Part shown: piece after piece, positions 25,870 through 33,329 of the stretch
Layout of the letters: each line of letters begins with the position of its first letter
Numbering within the stretch: the stretch's first letter is position 1
NCBI GenBank assembly: GCA_031553755.1
Contig: JAVBKZ010000005.1
Location: 1-49,018, forward strand
Source of the DNA: JAIRVZ01 sp031553755
Lineage (GTDB): Bacteria; Bacteroidota; Bacteroidia; Bacteroidales; Azobacteroidaceae
Direction: 5' to 3'
Length of the DNA stretch: 49,018 bases
The notes under the pieces: model-generated
Database searches by the model: none
What the model was told of the DNA's origin: nothing
What the model saw: only the letters and a program-made list of their open reading frames with translations
Made by a program: the position numbers and the translations under genes

Positions 25870-27372
25870 ATGATAGATGTAAAAGCATTGATTAGTAGTG
25901 GCGAAAACTTCCGGTTGGAAGTGAAAAAAGCCTCCGACAAACTACCTGATAGTTTGTGGGAAAGCTATTCTGCTTTTGCAAATACCGAAGGAGGAATTAT
26001 CCTTTTGGGAATTTCTGAAGTTGGAACTGAATTTACAGCCACAGGAGTTACAAATGCGTCCCAAAAAGTAAAAAATATTTGGGATCAGTTGAATGACCGC
26101 AAAAAAGTTAGTTCCAATGTCTTGTTGGAAAGGCATGTGTATGTGCAGGAATTTGAAGGAAAGGAGCTGATCGTTATGCAAATTCCGCGTGCTGACCGAC
26201 ACGATAAGCCTGTTTATGTTAATGATGACTTATTTAACGGAACATATCGCCGGAATGCAGAAGGAGATTATCATTGTTCCAAAGCTGAAATAAAATCGAT
26301 GTTACGCGATCAGGCAGATTCTCCTATTGATGGCGTTTTGGTCGAAGAATTCGATTGGAAAGAATTGAATATGGAAAGTGTAAGTCGTTATCGGAACCGG
26401 TTTGCCTCCTTGAAACCAGCTCATGTATGGAACAATTTAGCTCACGATGAATTCCTTCAAAAATTAGGCGCATTAAGAAAATCTGCAAATGGAGAATTGA
26501 AACCCACTCTTGCCGGTTTAGTTATGTTTGGCACAGAAGATAAAATTACCCAAATATTACCCGATTATTTTCTGGATTACCGTGAAAAGTTTACTTTTGA
26601 ACGTTGGAGCGACAGAGTTTTTTCAACACAAGGCGAATGGAGTGGAAATATATTTGATTTTTTCTTTAAAATAGTCAGTAAACTTACGGCAGACATAAAG
26701 GTACCGTTTCAAATGCGTAACACGATTGAAAGGGTTGACGATACACCGGTTCATATTGCTTTACGTGAAGCTTTGTCAAATGCGGTAATTCATGCCGACT
26801 ATTATGGCCGGAGGGGTGTTGTAATTGAAAAAGAAGCAAAACGGTTGAATATATCTAATCCCGGATTATTTCGTCCCCGGATAGAAGAAGCTTGGGCAGG
26901 AGGAATCAGTGATCCCCGTAATCCGATTATATTTAAAATGTTTACCATGATTGATGTTGGTGAGCGGATTGGTAGCGGATTATACAACATTCATTCCGTT
27001 TGGCAGACTATGGGATGGTCTCAACCTGAATTGAGCGAAGAATATGCTCCTGAAAGGACAATACTTTCTATTGAATTTGAAAGGGAAGAGGTTGCGGATG
27101 TTGAGGGTAATATGGATAATGTTACAGAAAAAAATAATGTAACAGAAGATATTATTAAAAAGGTCACTGAAAAGGTCACTGAAAAGGTCACTGAAAATCA
27201 ACGTATAATTTTGGAAAATATGCAACGAAATCAGCATGTATCAGCTTCGGAATTAGCTGTAGCAGTAGGTATTTCAGAGCGAAAAATAAAAGAAAATATC
27301 ACAAAACTCAAAGAAAAAGGCTTAATAGAGCGCATTGGCCCAGATAGAGGAGGGTTTTGGAAAGTGAAATGA
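25870..27372 (+). CDS. AlbA_2 (Schlafen-type) / GHKL-like / winged-helix protein 1
   Basis: A 500-residue protein. Residues 1-140 form an AlbA_2 domain (GENFRLEVKKASDKLPDSLW, then FANTEGGIILLGISE). About residues 290-345 hold a HATPase_c_4-like region, IALREALSNAVIHADYYGRRG followed by NISNPGLF. A variable linker has three KVTE units (27160-27195), and a C-terminal winged helix (SASELAVAVGISERKIKENI, GLIERIGPDRGGFWKVK) ends the protein. Such proteins are usually annotated as putative transcriptional regulators or ATP-binding proteins, and some lie in defence islands. It follows the ATPase gene by 31 bp. It is the most divergent of the three tandem paralogues, especially in its N-terminal part, although its C-terminal 20 residues match protein 2. 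Confidence 0.8.
   Translation: MIDVKALISSGENFRLEVKKASDKLPDSLWESYSAFANTEGGIILLGISEVGTEFTATGVTNASQKVKNIWDQLNDRKKVSSNVLLERHVYVQEFEGKELIVMQIPRADRHDKPVYVNDDLFNGTYRRNAEGDYHCSKAEIKSMLRDQADSPIDGVLVEEFDWKELNMESVSRYRNRFASLKPAHVWNNLAHDEFLQKLGALRKSANGELKPTLAGLVMFGTEDKITQILPDYFLDYREKFTFERWSDRVFSTQGEWSGNIFDFFFKIVSKLTADIKVPFQMRNTIERVDDTPVHIALREALSNAVIHADYYGRRGVVIEKEAKRLNISNPGLFRPRIEEAWAGGISDPRNPIIFKMFTMIDVGERIGSGLYNIHSVWQTMGWSQPELSEEYAPERTILSIEFEREEVADVEGNMDNVTEKNNVTEDIIKKVTEKVTEKVTENQRIILENMQRNQHVSASELAVAVGISERKIKENITKLKEKGLIERIGPDRGGFWKVK
27160..27195 (+). repeat. In-frame 12-bp minisatellite, three units (KVTE)
   Basis: Three exact copies of AAGGTCACTGAA lie inside the linker of AlbA_2 protein 1, encoding KVTE KVTE KVTE. 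The unit length is a multiple of three, so copy-number change would alter linker length without a frameshift. Confidence 0.9.
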
Positions 27373-27444
27373 AACGTGGATATAAAAAATGATTTACGAC
27401 AAAAATAACATACCTCAACAAGAATCTGAAACGGTAGAATTCAA
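27310..27444 (+). repeat. 135-bp direct repeat, copy A
   Basis: Identical base for base to 28700-28834. It spans the last about 20 codons of AlbA_2 protein 1, the 16-bp spacer and the first about 18 codons of protein 2. Exact identity across both coding ends and the spacer, beside more diverged gene bodies, points to unequal crossover or gene conversion. Confidence 0.92.
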
Positions 27445-28762
27445 GACATCGTTTAATTCAGATTGTATTGAAACTTTGGTCGCATTTGCGAATGCCAAAG
27501 GGGGAACTGTATTTGTCGGAATCAATGACGATGGGAATGTTACCGGAGTTTCCATTTCTAAAGAAAGTATTAATCAGTGGATTAATGAAATAAAATCGAA
27601 AACGGCGCCTCAATTAGTGCCGGATGTGGAAATTCTTGAAGTGGACAATAAGGTGGTAGTTCGCTTGTTTATCCCGGAATATCCTGTAAAGCCAATCTCA
27701 TGCAGAGGAAAGTATTATAAAAGAATATCAAACACTAATCATGTGTTGAGTTTGGCGGAAATAGTCAATATTCATATTCAAACATTTAATACAAGCTGGG
27801 ATTATTATTTGGATTCGAATCATAGTATATCGGATATTTCCGAGGAAAAAGTACTTCGCCTTATCTCATTGTATAATAAAAATAGAACGTATCCGGTAGA
27901 ACTTGATGTTGTGGATTTTCTTTCCAAAATGGAATTGATGCGGGAAGGTAAAATAACTCATGCCGCGTTTTTATTGTTTATGAAAAACGATTCGGTAATT
28001 TCTACCATCGAATTGGGCAGGTTTCAAGACGACATCACCATAAAAGACGGCATTACTATTTCTTCCGATTTAATAACAGAAGTCGATCATGTGCTTTCAT
28101 TTATTATGAAACACATTAATAAAGCATTTATTATTACGGGTAATCCGGCCCGGGAAGAACGTTGGGACTACCCATTGGAGGCATTGAGAGAAATCATTAT
28201 GAATATGATAATTCATCGCGATTATACGCATCATGGTGATTCTTCCATAAAAATATATAATGACAGAATTGAATTTTTTAATCCGGGAAGTCTACCGGAT
28301 AAGATTTCGATAGAAGACTTGCTGATAGGTAATTATGTGTCCGATTGCCGAAATAAATTGATTTCGAAAATATTCAAAGAAATTGACTGGATTGAAAAAT
28401 ACGGCTCCGGGATAAAAAGAGTGAAAGATATTTTCGATGTTCATGGTTGTCCGGAACCTGTTTTCGAAAATTTTCAACATGGATTTAGAGTAATCGCTTA
28501 TCCTTATAACGAAAAAGAAGTTACAAAAAAAGAAAATGTCACAGAAAATGTCACAGAAAATGTCACAGAAAATGTCACAGAAAATAGGGATGAACTGATT
28601 ATTTATTATCTTAAAAATGACAACAAAATTTCGACCTCTCAATTAGCGGACAAATTAAATGTGACAAGAAGAACAATACATCGAGATTTGGAAAGATTGA
28701 AAGAAAAAGGCTTAATAGAGCGCATTGGCCCAGATAGAGGAGGGTTTTGGAAAGTGAAATGA
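27389..28762 (+). CDS. AlbA_2 (Schlafen-type) / GHKL-like / winged-helix protein 2
   Basis: A 457-residue paralogue of its two neighbours. The AlbA_2 domain begins QQESETVEFKTSFNSDCIET with FANAKGGTVFVGINDDGNVTGV. The GHKL-like segment is YPLEALREIIMNMIIHRDY followed by IEFFNPGSLPDKISIEDL. The linker carries four ENVT units (28532-28579). The C-terminal winged helix reads ISTSQLADKLNVTRRTIHRDL and GLIERIGPDRGGFWKVK. It starts 16 bp after protein 1 and shares its first 18 codons exactly with protein 3. Architecture suggests a nucleic-acid-binding regulator, with DNA contact through the winged helix; the biochemical activity is unknown. Confidence 0.82.
   Translation: MIYDKNNIPQQESETVEFKTSFNSDCIETLVAFANAKGGTVFVGINDDGNVTGVSISKESINQWINEIKSKTAPQLVPDVEILEVDNKVVVRLFIPEYPVKPISCRGKYYKRISNTNHVLSLAEIVNIHIQTFNTSWDYYLDSNHSISDISEEKVLRLISLYNKNRTYPVELDVVDFLSKMELMREGKITHAAFLLFMKNDSVISTIELGRFQDDITIKDGITISSDLITEVDHVLSFIMKHINKAFIITGNPAREERWDYPLEALREIIMNMIIHRDYTHHGDSSIKIYNDRIEFFNPGSLPDKISIEDLLIGNYVSDCRNKLISKIFKEIDWIEKYGSGIKRVKDIFDVHGCPEPVFENFQHGFRVIAYPYNEKEVTKKENVTENVTENVTENVTENRDELIIYYLKNDNKISTSQLADKLNVTRRTIHRDLERLKEKGLIERIGPDRGGFWKVK
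28532..28579 (+). repeat. In-frame 12-bp minisatellite, four units (ENVT)
   Basis: Four exact copies of GAAAATGTCACA encode ENVT in the linker of AlbA_2 protein 2, followed by a partial unit. The amino-acid theme (VTEN/KVTE) is shared with the linkers of proteins 1 and 3, but the unit sequences differ. Confidence 0.92.
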
Positions 28763-28834
28763 AACGTGGATATAAAAAATGATTTACGACAAAAATAACA
28801 TACCTCAACAAGAATCTGAAACGGTAGAATTCAA
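28700..28834 (+). repeat. 135-bp direct repeat, copy B
   Basis: Identical to 27310-27444, offset 1390 bp. It spans the end of AlbA_2 protein 2, the spacer and the start of protein 3. Recombination between the two copies would delete or duplicate one whole gene unit cleanly. Confidence 0.92.
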
Positions 28835-30176
28835 AACATCGTTTAATTCGGATTGCATTGAAACTTTGGTAGCTTTTGCTAATGCCAAAGGAGGAGATGT
28901 ATTTGTCGGAATCAATGATGATGGGCATGTTATTGGAGTTTCTGTATCGAAAGAAAGCGTCAATCAATGGATTAATGAAATAAAATCAAAAACAGCACCA
29001 CAGTTGGTTCCGGATGTTGAAACAATAGATATTGACGGAAAGTTGGTCATCTGTATGATTATACCGGAATATCCAATTAAACCTGTTTCATTTAGAGGTA
29101 GATATTTTAAACGTAAATCCAATACCAACCATCAACTTTTTCCCGGAGAAGTCGCAAATTTACATTTGCAAAGTATTAATTCAAGTTGGGATTGTTATCT
29201 GAGGGAAGGTAAGACAATTAATGATATTTCGTTTGAAAAAATACAAGCTGCTATAGAGCGTATGCAGAAAAATAATATTTCTGTAATGGAAGATCCCTTG
29301 TCATTTTTGTACAAATACAACATGATAAAAGACGATCAGTTGACAAACGCTGCTTTTTTATTGTTCAAAAAAGACGATTCATTTGATACAACTATAGAAT
29401 TAGGCCGATTTCAAGATGAAATTACGATAAAAGATACAGCTCGTACAAAATCTGATGTTATTACTCAGATTGAAGTTGTGATGCAATTTGTATTAAAGCA
29501 TATCAATAAGGAAGTGATTATCACAGGAAATCCTTATAATATACAAAAATGGCAATATCCTCTGGAGGCTATCAGGGAAATTATAACCAATATGGTAATC
29601 CATCGCGATTACCGTTCTTCTTCCGATTCTATTGTAAAAGTTTTTGATAATAAAATAGAATTCTATAATCCCGGAAGATTACCCGAAGAAATTACAATAG
29701 AGAATTTGTTAAATAACAATTATAGATCAACTCCCCGCAATAAATTAATTGCTGATTGCTGTAAAGATATGGGAGTAATTGAGAAGTATGGTTCCGGAAT
29801 TCGCCGTATCATAGGTTATTTCAAAGAAGAAAGTTTACCTTTACCTAATTTTAGGAACATATCAGACGGTTTTATGGTAACAGTTTTTGCGAAAAAAGAA
29901 AATGTCGTAGAAAATGTCGTAGAAAATGTCGTAGAAAATGTCGTAGAAAATGTTACAGAAAATGTTACAGAAAATGTTACAGAAAATGTTACAGAAAATA
30001 GAGATAATTTAATCCTTGATTTTATTAAAAATGACAATAAAATTTCTACTTTTCAATTGGCGGAAAAATTAAATGTAACGAGAATGACTATACATCGAGA
30101 TTTGGAAAGATTGAAAGAAAAGGGTTTGATCGAACGTATTGGTCCCGATAAAGGAGGATATTGGAAAGTGAGATGA
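28779..30176 (+). CDS. AlbA_2 (Schlafen-type) / GHKL-like / winged-helix protein 3
   Basis: A 465-residue paralogue. The AlbA_2 domain (VEFKTSFNSDCIET, FANAKGGDVFVGINDDGHVIG) is close to protein 2. The GHKL-like motif is YPLEAIREIITNMVIHRDY with IEFYNPGRLPEEI. The linker is the longest of the three: four ENVV units followed by four ENVT units (29898-29993). The C-terminal winged helix is ISTFQLAEKLNVTRMTIHRDL with IERIGPDKGGYWKVR. Its stop overlaps the ATG of the next small gene (ATGA), tying it to the toxin-like pair downstream. Function is not established. Confidence 0.82.
   Translation: MIYDKNNIPQQESETVEFKTSFNSDCIETLVAFANAKGGDVFVGINDDGHVIGVSVSKESVNQWINEIKSKTAPQLVPDVETIDIDGKLVICMIIPEYPIKPVSFRGRYFKRKSNTNHQLFPGEVANLHLQSINSSWDCYLREGKTINDISFEKIQAAIERMQKNNISVMEDPLSFLYKYNMIKDDQLTNAAFLLFKKDDSFDTTIELGRFQDEITIKDTARTKSDVITQIEVVMQFVLKHINKEVIITGNPYNIQKWQYPLEAIREIITNMVIHRDYRSSSDSIVKVFDNKIEFYNPGRLPEEITIENLLNNNYRSTPRNKLIADCCKDMGVIEKYGSGIRRIIGYFKEESLPLPNFRNISDGFMVTVFAKKENVVENVVENVVENVVENVTENVTENVTENVTENRDNLILDFIKNDNKISTFQLAEKLNVTRMTIHRDLERLKEKGLIERIGPDKGGYWKVR
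29898..29993 (+). repeat. In-frame 12-bp minisatellite, eight units (4 ENVV + 4 ENVT)
   Basis: Four copies of GAAAATGTCGTA run directly into four copies of GAAAATGTTACA. The two blocks differ by two bases per unit and look like separate amplifications of one ancestral unit. Confidence 0.92.
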
Positions 30177-30460
30177 AACGTACAGCCGAATTGAAAAAAT
30201 ATATAGAAGACCGCCAAGCATTGTTTTGGTATTCACCTGCACCTAAAAGCGAAACGGTAAGCGATGAATTATTGGTGGAAACGATTTTGAATTATGGTTC
30301 GATGGATGATGTTCGTAGTCTATTTAAGATTGTTGGAATGAAAGAAATTGCCTCGATTTTTAGAAATATGACGGGACGCAAGAAGTTGAATATTTATCCG
30401 GAATTATATAATTTTTTTAATCTTTATTTTGATAAATATGTACTTAGACATACTCAGTAA
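30173..30460 (+). CDS. Small protein paired with an AbiEii-type toxin (putative antitoxin)
   Basis: About 95 residues from the ATG at 30173, which overlaps the preceding stop (ATGA). The sequence (MKRTAELKKYIEDRQALFWY, ETILNYGSMDDVRSLFKIVG) is mostly alpha-helical with no signal peptide or known catalytic motif. Proteins of this look often precede AbiEii/AbiGii-type nucleotidyltransferase genes in Bacteroidota, and here the toxin-like gene overlaps its 3' end by 23 bp. An antitoxin or partner role is inferred from this position only; it does not look like the common AbiEi winged-helix antitoxin. Confidence 0.7.
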   Translation: MKRTAELKKYIEDRQALFWYSPAPKSETVSDELLVETILNYGSMDDVRSLFKIVGMKEIASIFRNMTGRKKLNIYPELYNFFNLYFDKYVLRHTQ

Positions 30461-31052
30461 AGAACAAAAAGAGTTATTACCGTTAATATCTCAATTTAAA
30501 CGAGAGTTTTATCTTGTAGGAGGAACGGCTATTGCACTTCAAATAGGACATAGAAGATCAATAGATTTTGATTTGTTTAAAATATCTCCTTTTGTTTCTT
30601 CTAAAATTTTATGTAAGTTTGAGGATGCTAAATTTCGATACATTGTTACACGAAGAGTGAGTGAACAATTGAATTTAATAGCGAATTCGGTTAAAATCAC
30701 CTTTTTTCAATACCCATACGAGATTGAAAAAACACAAAATTTTGAAAATGTGATAAAAATGCCCGATTTAATATCTTTGGGAGCAATGAAGGCTTTTGCA
30801 TTAGGCAGAAGGTCTAAATGGAAAGATTATGTAGATTTGTATTTTTTATTAAAAAATAATTATACGCTGAAGGAAATAATTGATAAAGGTAATTCCATTT
30901 ATGGGCAGGAGTTTTCTGAAAAGCTTTTTCGTTCACAATTGGCCTTTCACGAAGATATTGATTATACCGAAAAGGTAGAATTTCTTCCCGGCTTTGAAGT
31001 CGATGAAAAAGAAGTAAAAGAATATTTGATAGGAGTCGCGTTGAGGGTGTGA
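30438..31052 (+). CDS. AbiEii/AbiGii-type nucleotidyltransferase toxin family protein
   Basis: A 204-residue protein of the nucleotidyltransferase superfamily. The ATG at 30438 is preferred over an in-frame TTG at 30429. The active-site region is FYLVGGTAIALQIGHRRSIDFDLF: the GG-T motif, then the DxD pair. A conserved K-D element (GRRSKWKDYVDLYFLL) follows near residue 130. AbiEii toxins belong to type IV toxin-antitoxin and abortive-infection systems and can transfer nucleotides to tRNA or other targets. The target here is unknown. The 23-bp overlap with the upstream small gene implies coupled translation. Confidence 0.88.
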   Translation: MYLDILSKEQKELLPLISQFKREFYLVGGTAIALQIGHRRSIDFDLFKISPFVSSKILCKFEDAKFRYIVTRRVSEQLNLIANSVKITFFQYPYEIEKTQNFENVIKMPDLISLGAMKAFALGRRSKWKDYVDLYFLLKNNYTLKEIIDKGNSIYGQEFSEKLFRSQLAFHEDIDYTEKVEFLPGFEVDEKEVKEYLIGVALRV

Positions 31053-31058
31053 GTTGTA

Positions 31059-32117
31059 ATGTTTTATCTCTCAATCAGCGAAAAAATAAACGAAATGGAA
31101 AAGCAAGTGAATCTCAAAAGTACGAAAAACGAAATATTAGATGCTTACGAAGATCTTCTTAAAAAAGTTCAATCAACGAAAGAAGAAAGTCCTCAGAAGC
31201 GTCAGGAAGTGAAAGTGCAGGAACAAACTGTAACGAAAGCTATCGGTTTTTCTTATGAGTCAATTGTAAAAGGAGTTTCCGAACTTAAAATGAATTTGTC
31301 TTCTTCTTTAGATAAGATTGAAGACATGATGATTGAAAAACAAAAACAGTTAAGTTTGTTGCAGGAAGCCATTGAGATTCAACAAAAAAACTTGCAAGAA
31401 CTTTACCAAATCAACGCTTGCGCGGATTCTCTTGCTGCTTTAATGGCTGCTCAACGCGAACAAAAATCTCGTTTTGAAGAAGAAATAGTTTTTAAACGAG
31501 AAACTTTTGATAAAGAAGTGGCAGAAAAAAAGCTTGTTTGGCAAAAGGAGCAAACGATGTTTGAACAAACCAAGAAAGAGCAAGCCGAACAACTGAAAAA
31601 CGAACGCAAGCGGGAAGAGGAAGAATATACTTATAATTTGAAGATAAGCCGTAAAAAAGAGACCGACTTATATCAAGAACAAAAACAGAAGCTCGACAAA
31701 GAGTTGAGCGATAAAAAGCTTATATTTGAGAACGAAATAAAACAACGGGAAGCTCAAGTTGCTTCTGCGGAAAAAGAATTAGAAGGTTTACGCCAAATGA
31801 ATGCTGAATTTCCTGTAAAATTGGAAGCAGCGATACAGCAAGCCAAAGAAGCGGTAACTTCAGCATTACAAACACAATATAAATTTGAACGCGAACTTGC
31901 ACAAGAAAAAGTAACGGGAGAATTGAAGTTGAGGGATTTGACAATTACATCTTTGAACCAAAAAATCAAAGAATTGGAATCTCAAGTCAAACAGTTAACC
32001 GATAAATCTGCAAGTGCGGAAAATAGCGTAAAAGACATTGCCTTGAAAGCATTGGAAACATCTTCGACAAGGGTTTATGAGAGTGGAGGGAAGAAAGAGA
32101 ATATAATTCGTGAGTAA
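31059..32117 (+). CDS. Long coiled-coil protein of unknown function
   Basis: A 352-residue, highly charged protein with no signal peptide. From about residue 75 to 330 it is rich in Glu, Lys, Gln and Leu with heptad-like spacing (EKQKQLSLLQEAIEIQQKN, KEQAEQLKNERKREEEEY), typical of a continuous coiled coil. The N-terminal 70 residues are less regular. No enzyme motif is visible. A second possible start is the ATG at 31095. It follows the AbiEii-type gene by 6 bp on the same strand and so probably belongs to the same transcript. A scaffold or filament role is only a guess. Confidence 0.65.
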   Translation: MFYLSISEKINEMEKQVNLKSTKNEILDAYEDLLKKVQSTKEESPQKRQEVKVQEQTVTKAIGFSYESIVKGVSELKMNLSSSLDKIEDMMIEKQKQLSLLQEAIEIQQKNLQELYQINACADSLAALMAAQREQKSRFEEEIVFKRETFDKEVAEKKLVWQKEQTMFEQTKKEQAEQLKNERKREEEEYTYNLKISRKKETDLYQEQKQKLDKELSDKKLIFENEIKQREAQVASAEKELEGLRQMNAEFPVKLEAAIQQAKEAVTSALQTQYKFERELAQEKVTGELKLRDLTITSLNQKIKELESQVKQLTDKSASAENSVKDIALKALETSSTRVYESGGKKENIIRE

Positions 32118-32124
32118 TTTGTGG

Positions 32125-32370
32125 GAAGAAAGGAATATTGTATTTGTCTGGATTTAGGCTTGGTTACCATTGAAAATGGAACGTCTATTGTAGTCAACCC
32201 AATTTGTAAATAGATAGCTTACAGGCACTTATCGTTCAGTGTCCAATTGGCCATTCCGTCTCCTATCTGGTAATGGAAAAAAGCCGATGGTTCGTTGGAT
32301 ATGGACAGGCTGTTGAAAGAGTTTCAATTGTTTTGGAGGAAAAATTCCAAAATCTGGGAGCAAAAATCAG
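32125..32370 (+). pseudogene. Decayed fragment of the AAA/PD-(D/E)XK gene
   Basis: This stretch aligns without large gaps to about 25243-25490 (residues about 325-407 of the intact ATPase); by eye about four in five bases agree. The conceptual product (CICLDLGLVTIENGT, VQLAIPSPIW, WKKADGSLDMDRLLKEFQLF) has two in-frame stops. Neither the Walker motifs nor the nuclease core is present. Homology ends exactly at CAAAAATCAG, where the 83-bp hairpin starts. It marks a second copy that once lay downstream of the island. Confidence 0.88.
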
Positions 32371-32451
32371 GCATATTCAATAAATTCAAATAAATTTGGT
32401 TCACAAAATCAATTCAAAAACCGAATTTATTTGAATTTACTGAATATGCCT
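32369..32451 (+). repeat. 83-bp hairpin element at a junction of truncated sequences
   Basis: A 31-bp arm (32369-32399, beginning AGGCATATTC) and its inverted copy (32421-32451) differ at two positions and flank a 21-bp centre. It sits exactly between the ATPase fragment and the IS5-like transposase remnant, both of which are cut off at its borders. It could be a small palindromic insertion or a relic of element ends. Confidence 0.85.
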
Positions 32452-32518
32452 CTATAAAATCATCCAACATCGGACGAAACAAATCGTGTTGACCTTTTTC
32501 TGGTAATTTTCCTATCAT
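32414..32518 (-). pseudogene. Truncated start of an IS5-like transposase
   Basis: On the minus strand an ATG at 32518 opens a 34-codon frame. Its first 22 residues (MIGKLPEKGQHDLFRPMLDD and two more) resemble the N-terminus of an IS5-type transposase group common in Bacteroidota. The frame then runs into the hairpin element and stops. Only the leading part is element-derived. The upstream AT-rich stretch to about 32560, containing CTGATTTT and AAAATCAG as inverted copies, may be the rest of the element's left end. Confidence 0.6.
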
Positions 32519-32639
32519 AATTTGCTGATTTTTTTTGTAAATATACAAAATCAGGCAGTAATAAACAAATAATAATCAATGTATTTTTTTAATATACAGA
32601 TAATTGAAATATTTTTAAGGAGAGACTATTTATTTATCC

Positions 32640-33050
32640 GAATTATGCGACAAACACCCTTGGTATGAAAAAACTAGGCCGGTTTAATCCGAGATGCCCT
32701 GAAACTGAGAAAAAATCTTCGAGTAAAATAGAAATGTCTTCCATAAATGCCCGATTGTAAGTGTTATTGGATGAAGTCCTCGGAAAAGGGTATGACAAAA
32801 TGAAAAGCTTACAAAAACGGCTGATTAAATATCAGGATTATCTCTTTTTACTTTCTTGATCATGAGCATGTCCCTCCTGACAATAACGCTTCTGAAAGGG
32901 TGATAAGAGTGTTCAGATCAACTTAAGGTCTCTGGTTTCTTTAAGTCCAATACTGGGTGTAATGCTTTACTCAATTATATTCTATCGCCGATACGGCCAG
33001 AAAAACCAAAAATCCCTTTGTTTGGCATTTCAATCTGTCGCGTTAGGATA
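32640..33050 (+). pseudogene. Decayed IS66-type transposase C-terminal region
   Basis: Pieces of the IS66 TnpC-type transposase are readable in shifting frames: GLIRDALKLRKNLRV, LQKRLIKYQDYLFL, then HEHVPPDNNASERVIRVFRS with the family's PxDNNxSERAIR signature, and finally LYSIADTARKNQKSL. Several frameshifts and at least three stops interrupt it. No intact terminal repeats or target duplication are obvious. It is an old, inactive insertion in the gap between the island and the polysaccharide cluster. Confidence 0.78.
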
Positions 33051-33113
33051 GGGGTTGAGTAGTAACAACTAAACGACATTGAATTAAAATTTTATTAATT
33101 AATAAAAAAGTTG

Positions 33114-33329
33114 TATTTTTGCAGAATGAAAAAAGGGAAAGTGTCTTCAAAATATTTCTGTATTATTTTGGATCAGTTTGTTTCTAAATTTTACAGAAAA
33201 ATGTCTATCTGTCAAAACAAGTTGTTTTGTTGACTTATTCAACAGACTATTGAAACGAAACATGTAGGTAAACTGAAATTGTAGGACAATGACTTAAACA
33301 GAAAAAGAAATAAGCAATTGATTAAATTT
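33114..33329 (+). promoter_or_regulatory. Promoter and about 200-nt leader of the polysaccharide cluster
   Basis: TATTTTTGC at 33114-33122 matches the -7 box and lies after the last pseudogene. A perfect 18-bp palindrome, TTTTATTAA/TTAATAAAA (33090-33107), lies just upstream and could be an operator. The leader includes a short CAAAACAA/TTGTTTTG hairpin (33213-33229). A 35-codon frame starting at 33126 is possible but unsupported. Confidence 0.55.

Noticed and set aside
29898..29993. Regular short repeats that could suggest a CRISPR array
   Set aside because: Units are 12 bp with no spacers, lie in frame inside a coding gene and encode a repeated tetrapeptide. No cas genes are present.
25870..30176. 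The three AlbA_2 proteins as histidine kinases because of the GHKL-like motif
   Set aside because: There is no phospho-accepting histidine domain or membrane sensor, and the order AlbA_2, GHKL-like, winged helix matches the putative regulator family instead.
33126..33233. A 35-codon frame starting just after the -7 box upstream of the capE-like gene
   Set aside because: No ribosome binding site, composition like the surrounding leader, and no recognisable family. More likely untranslated leader.
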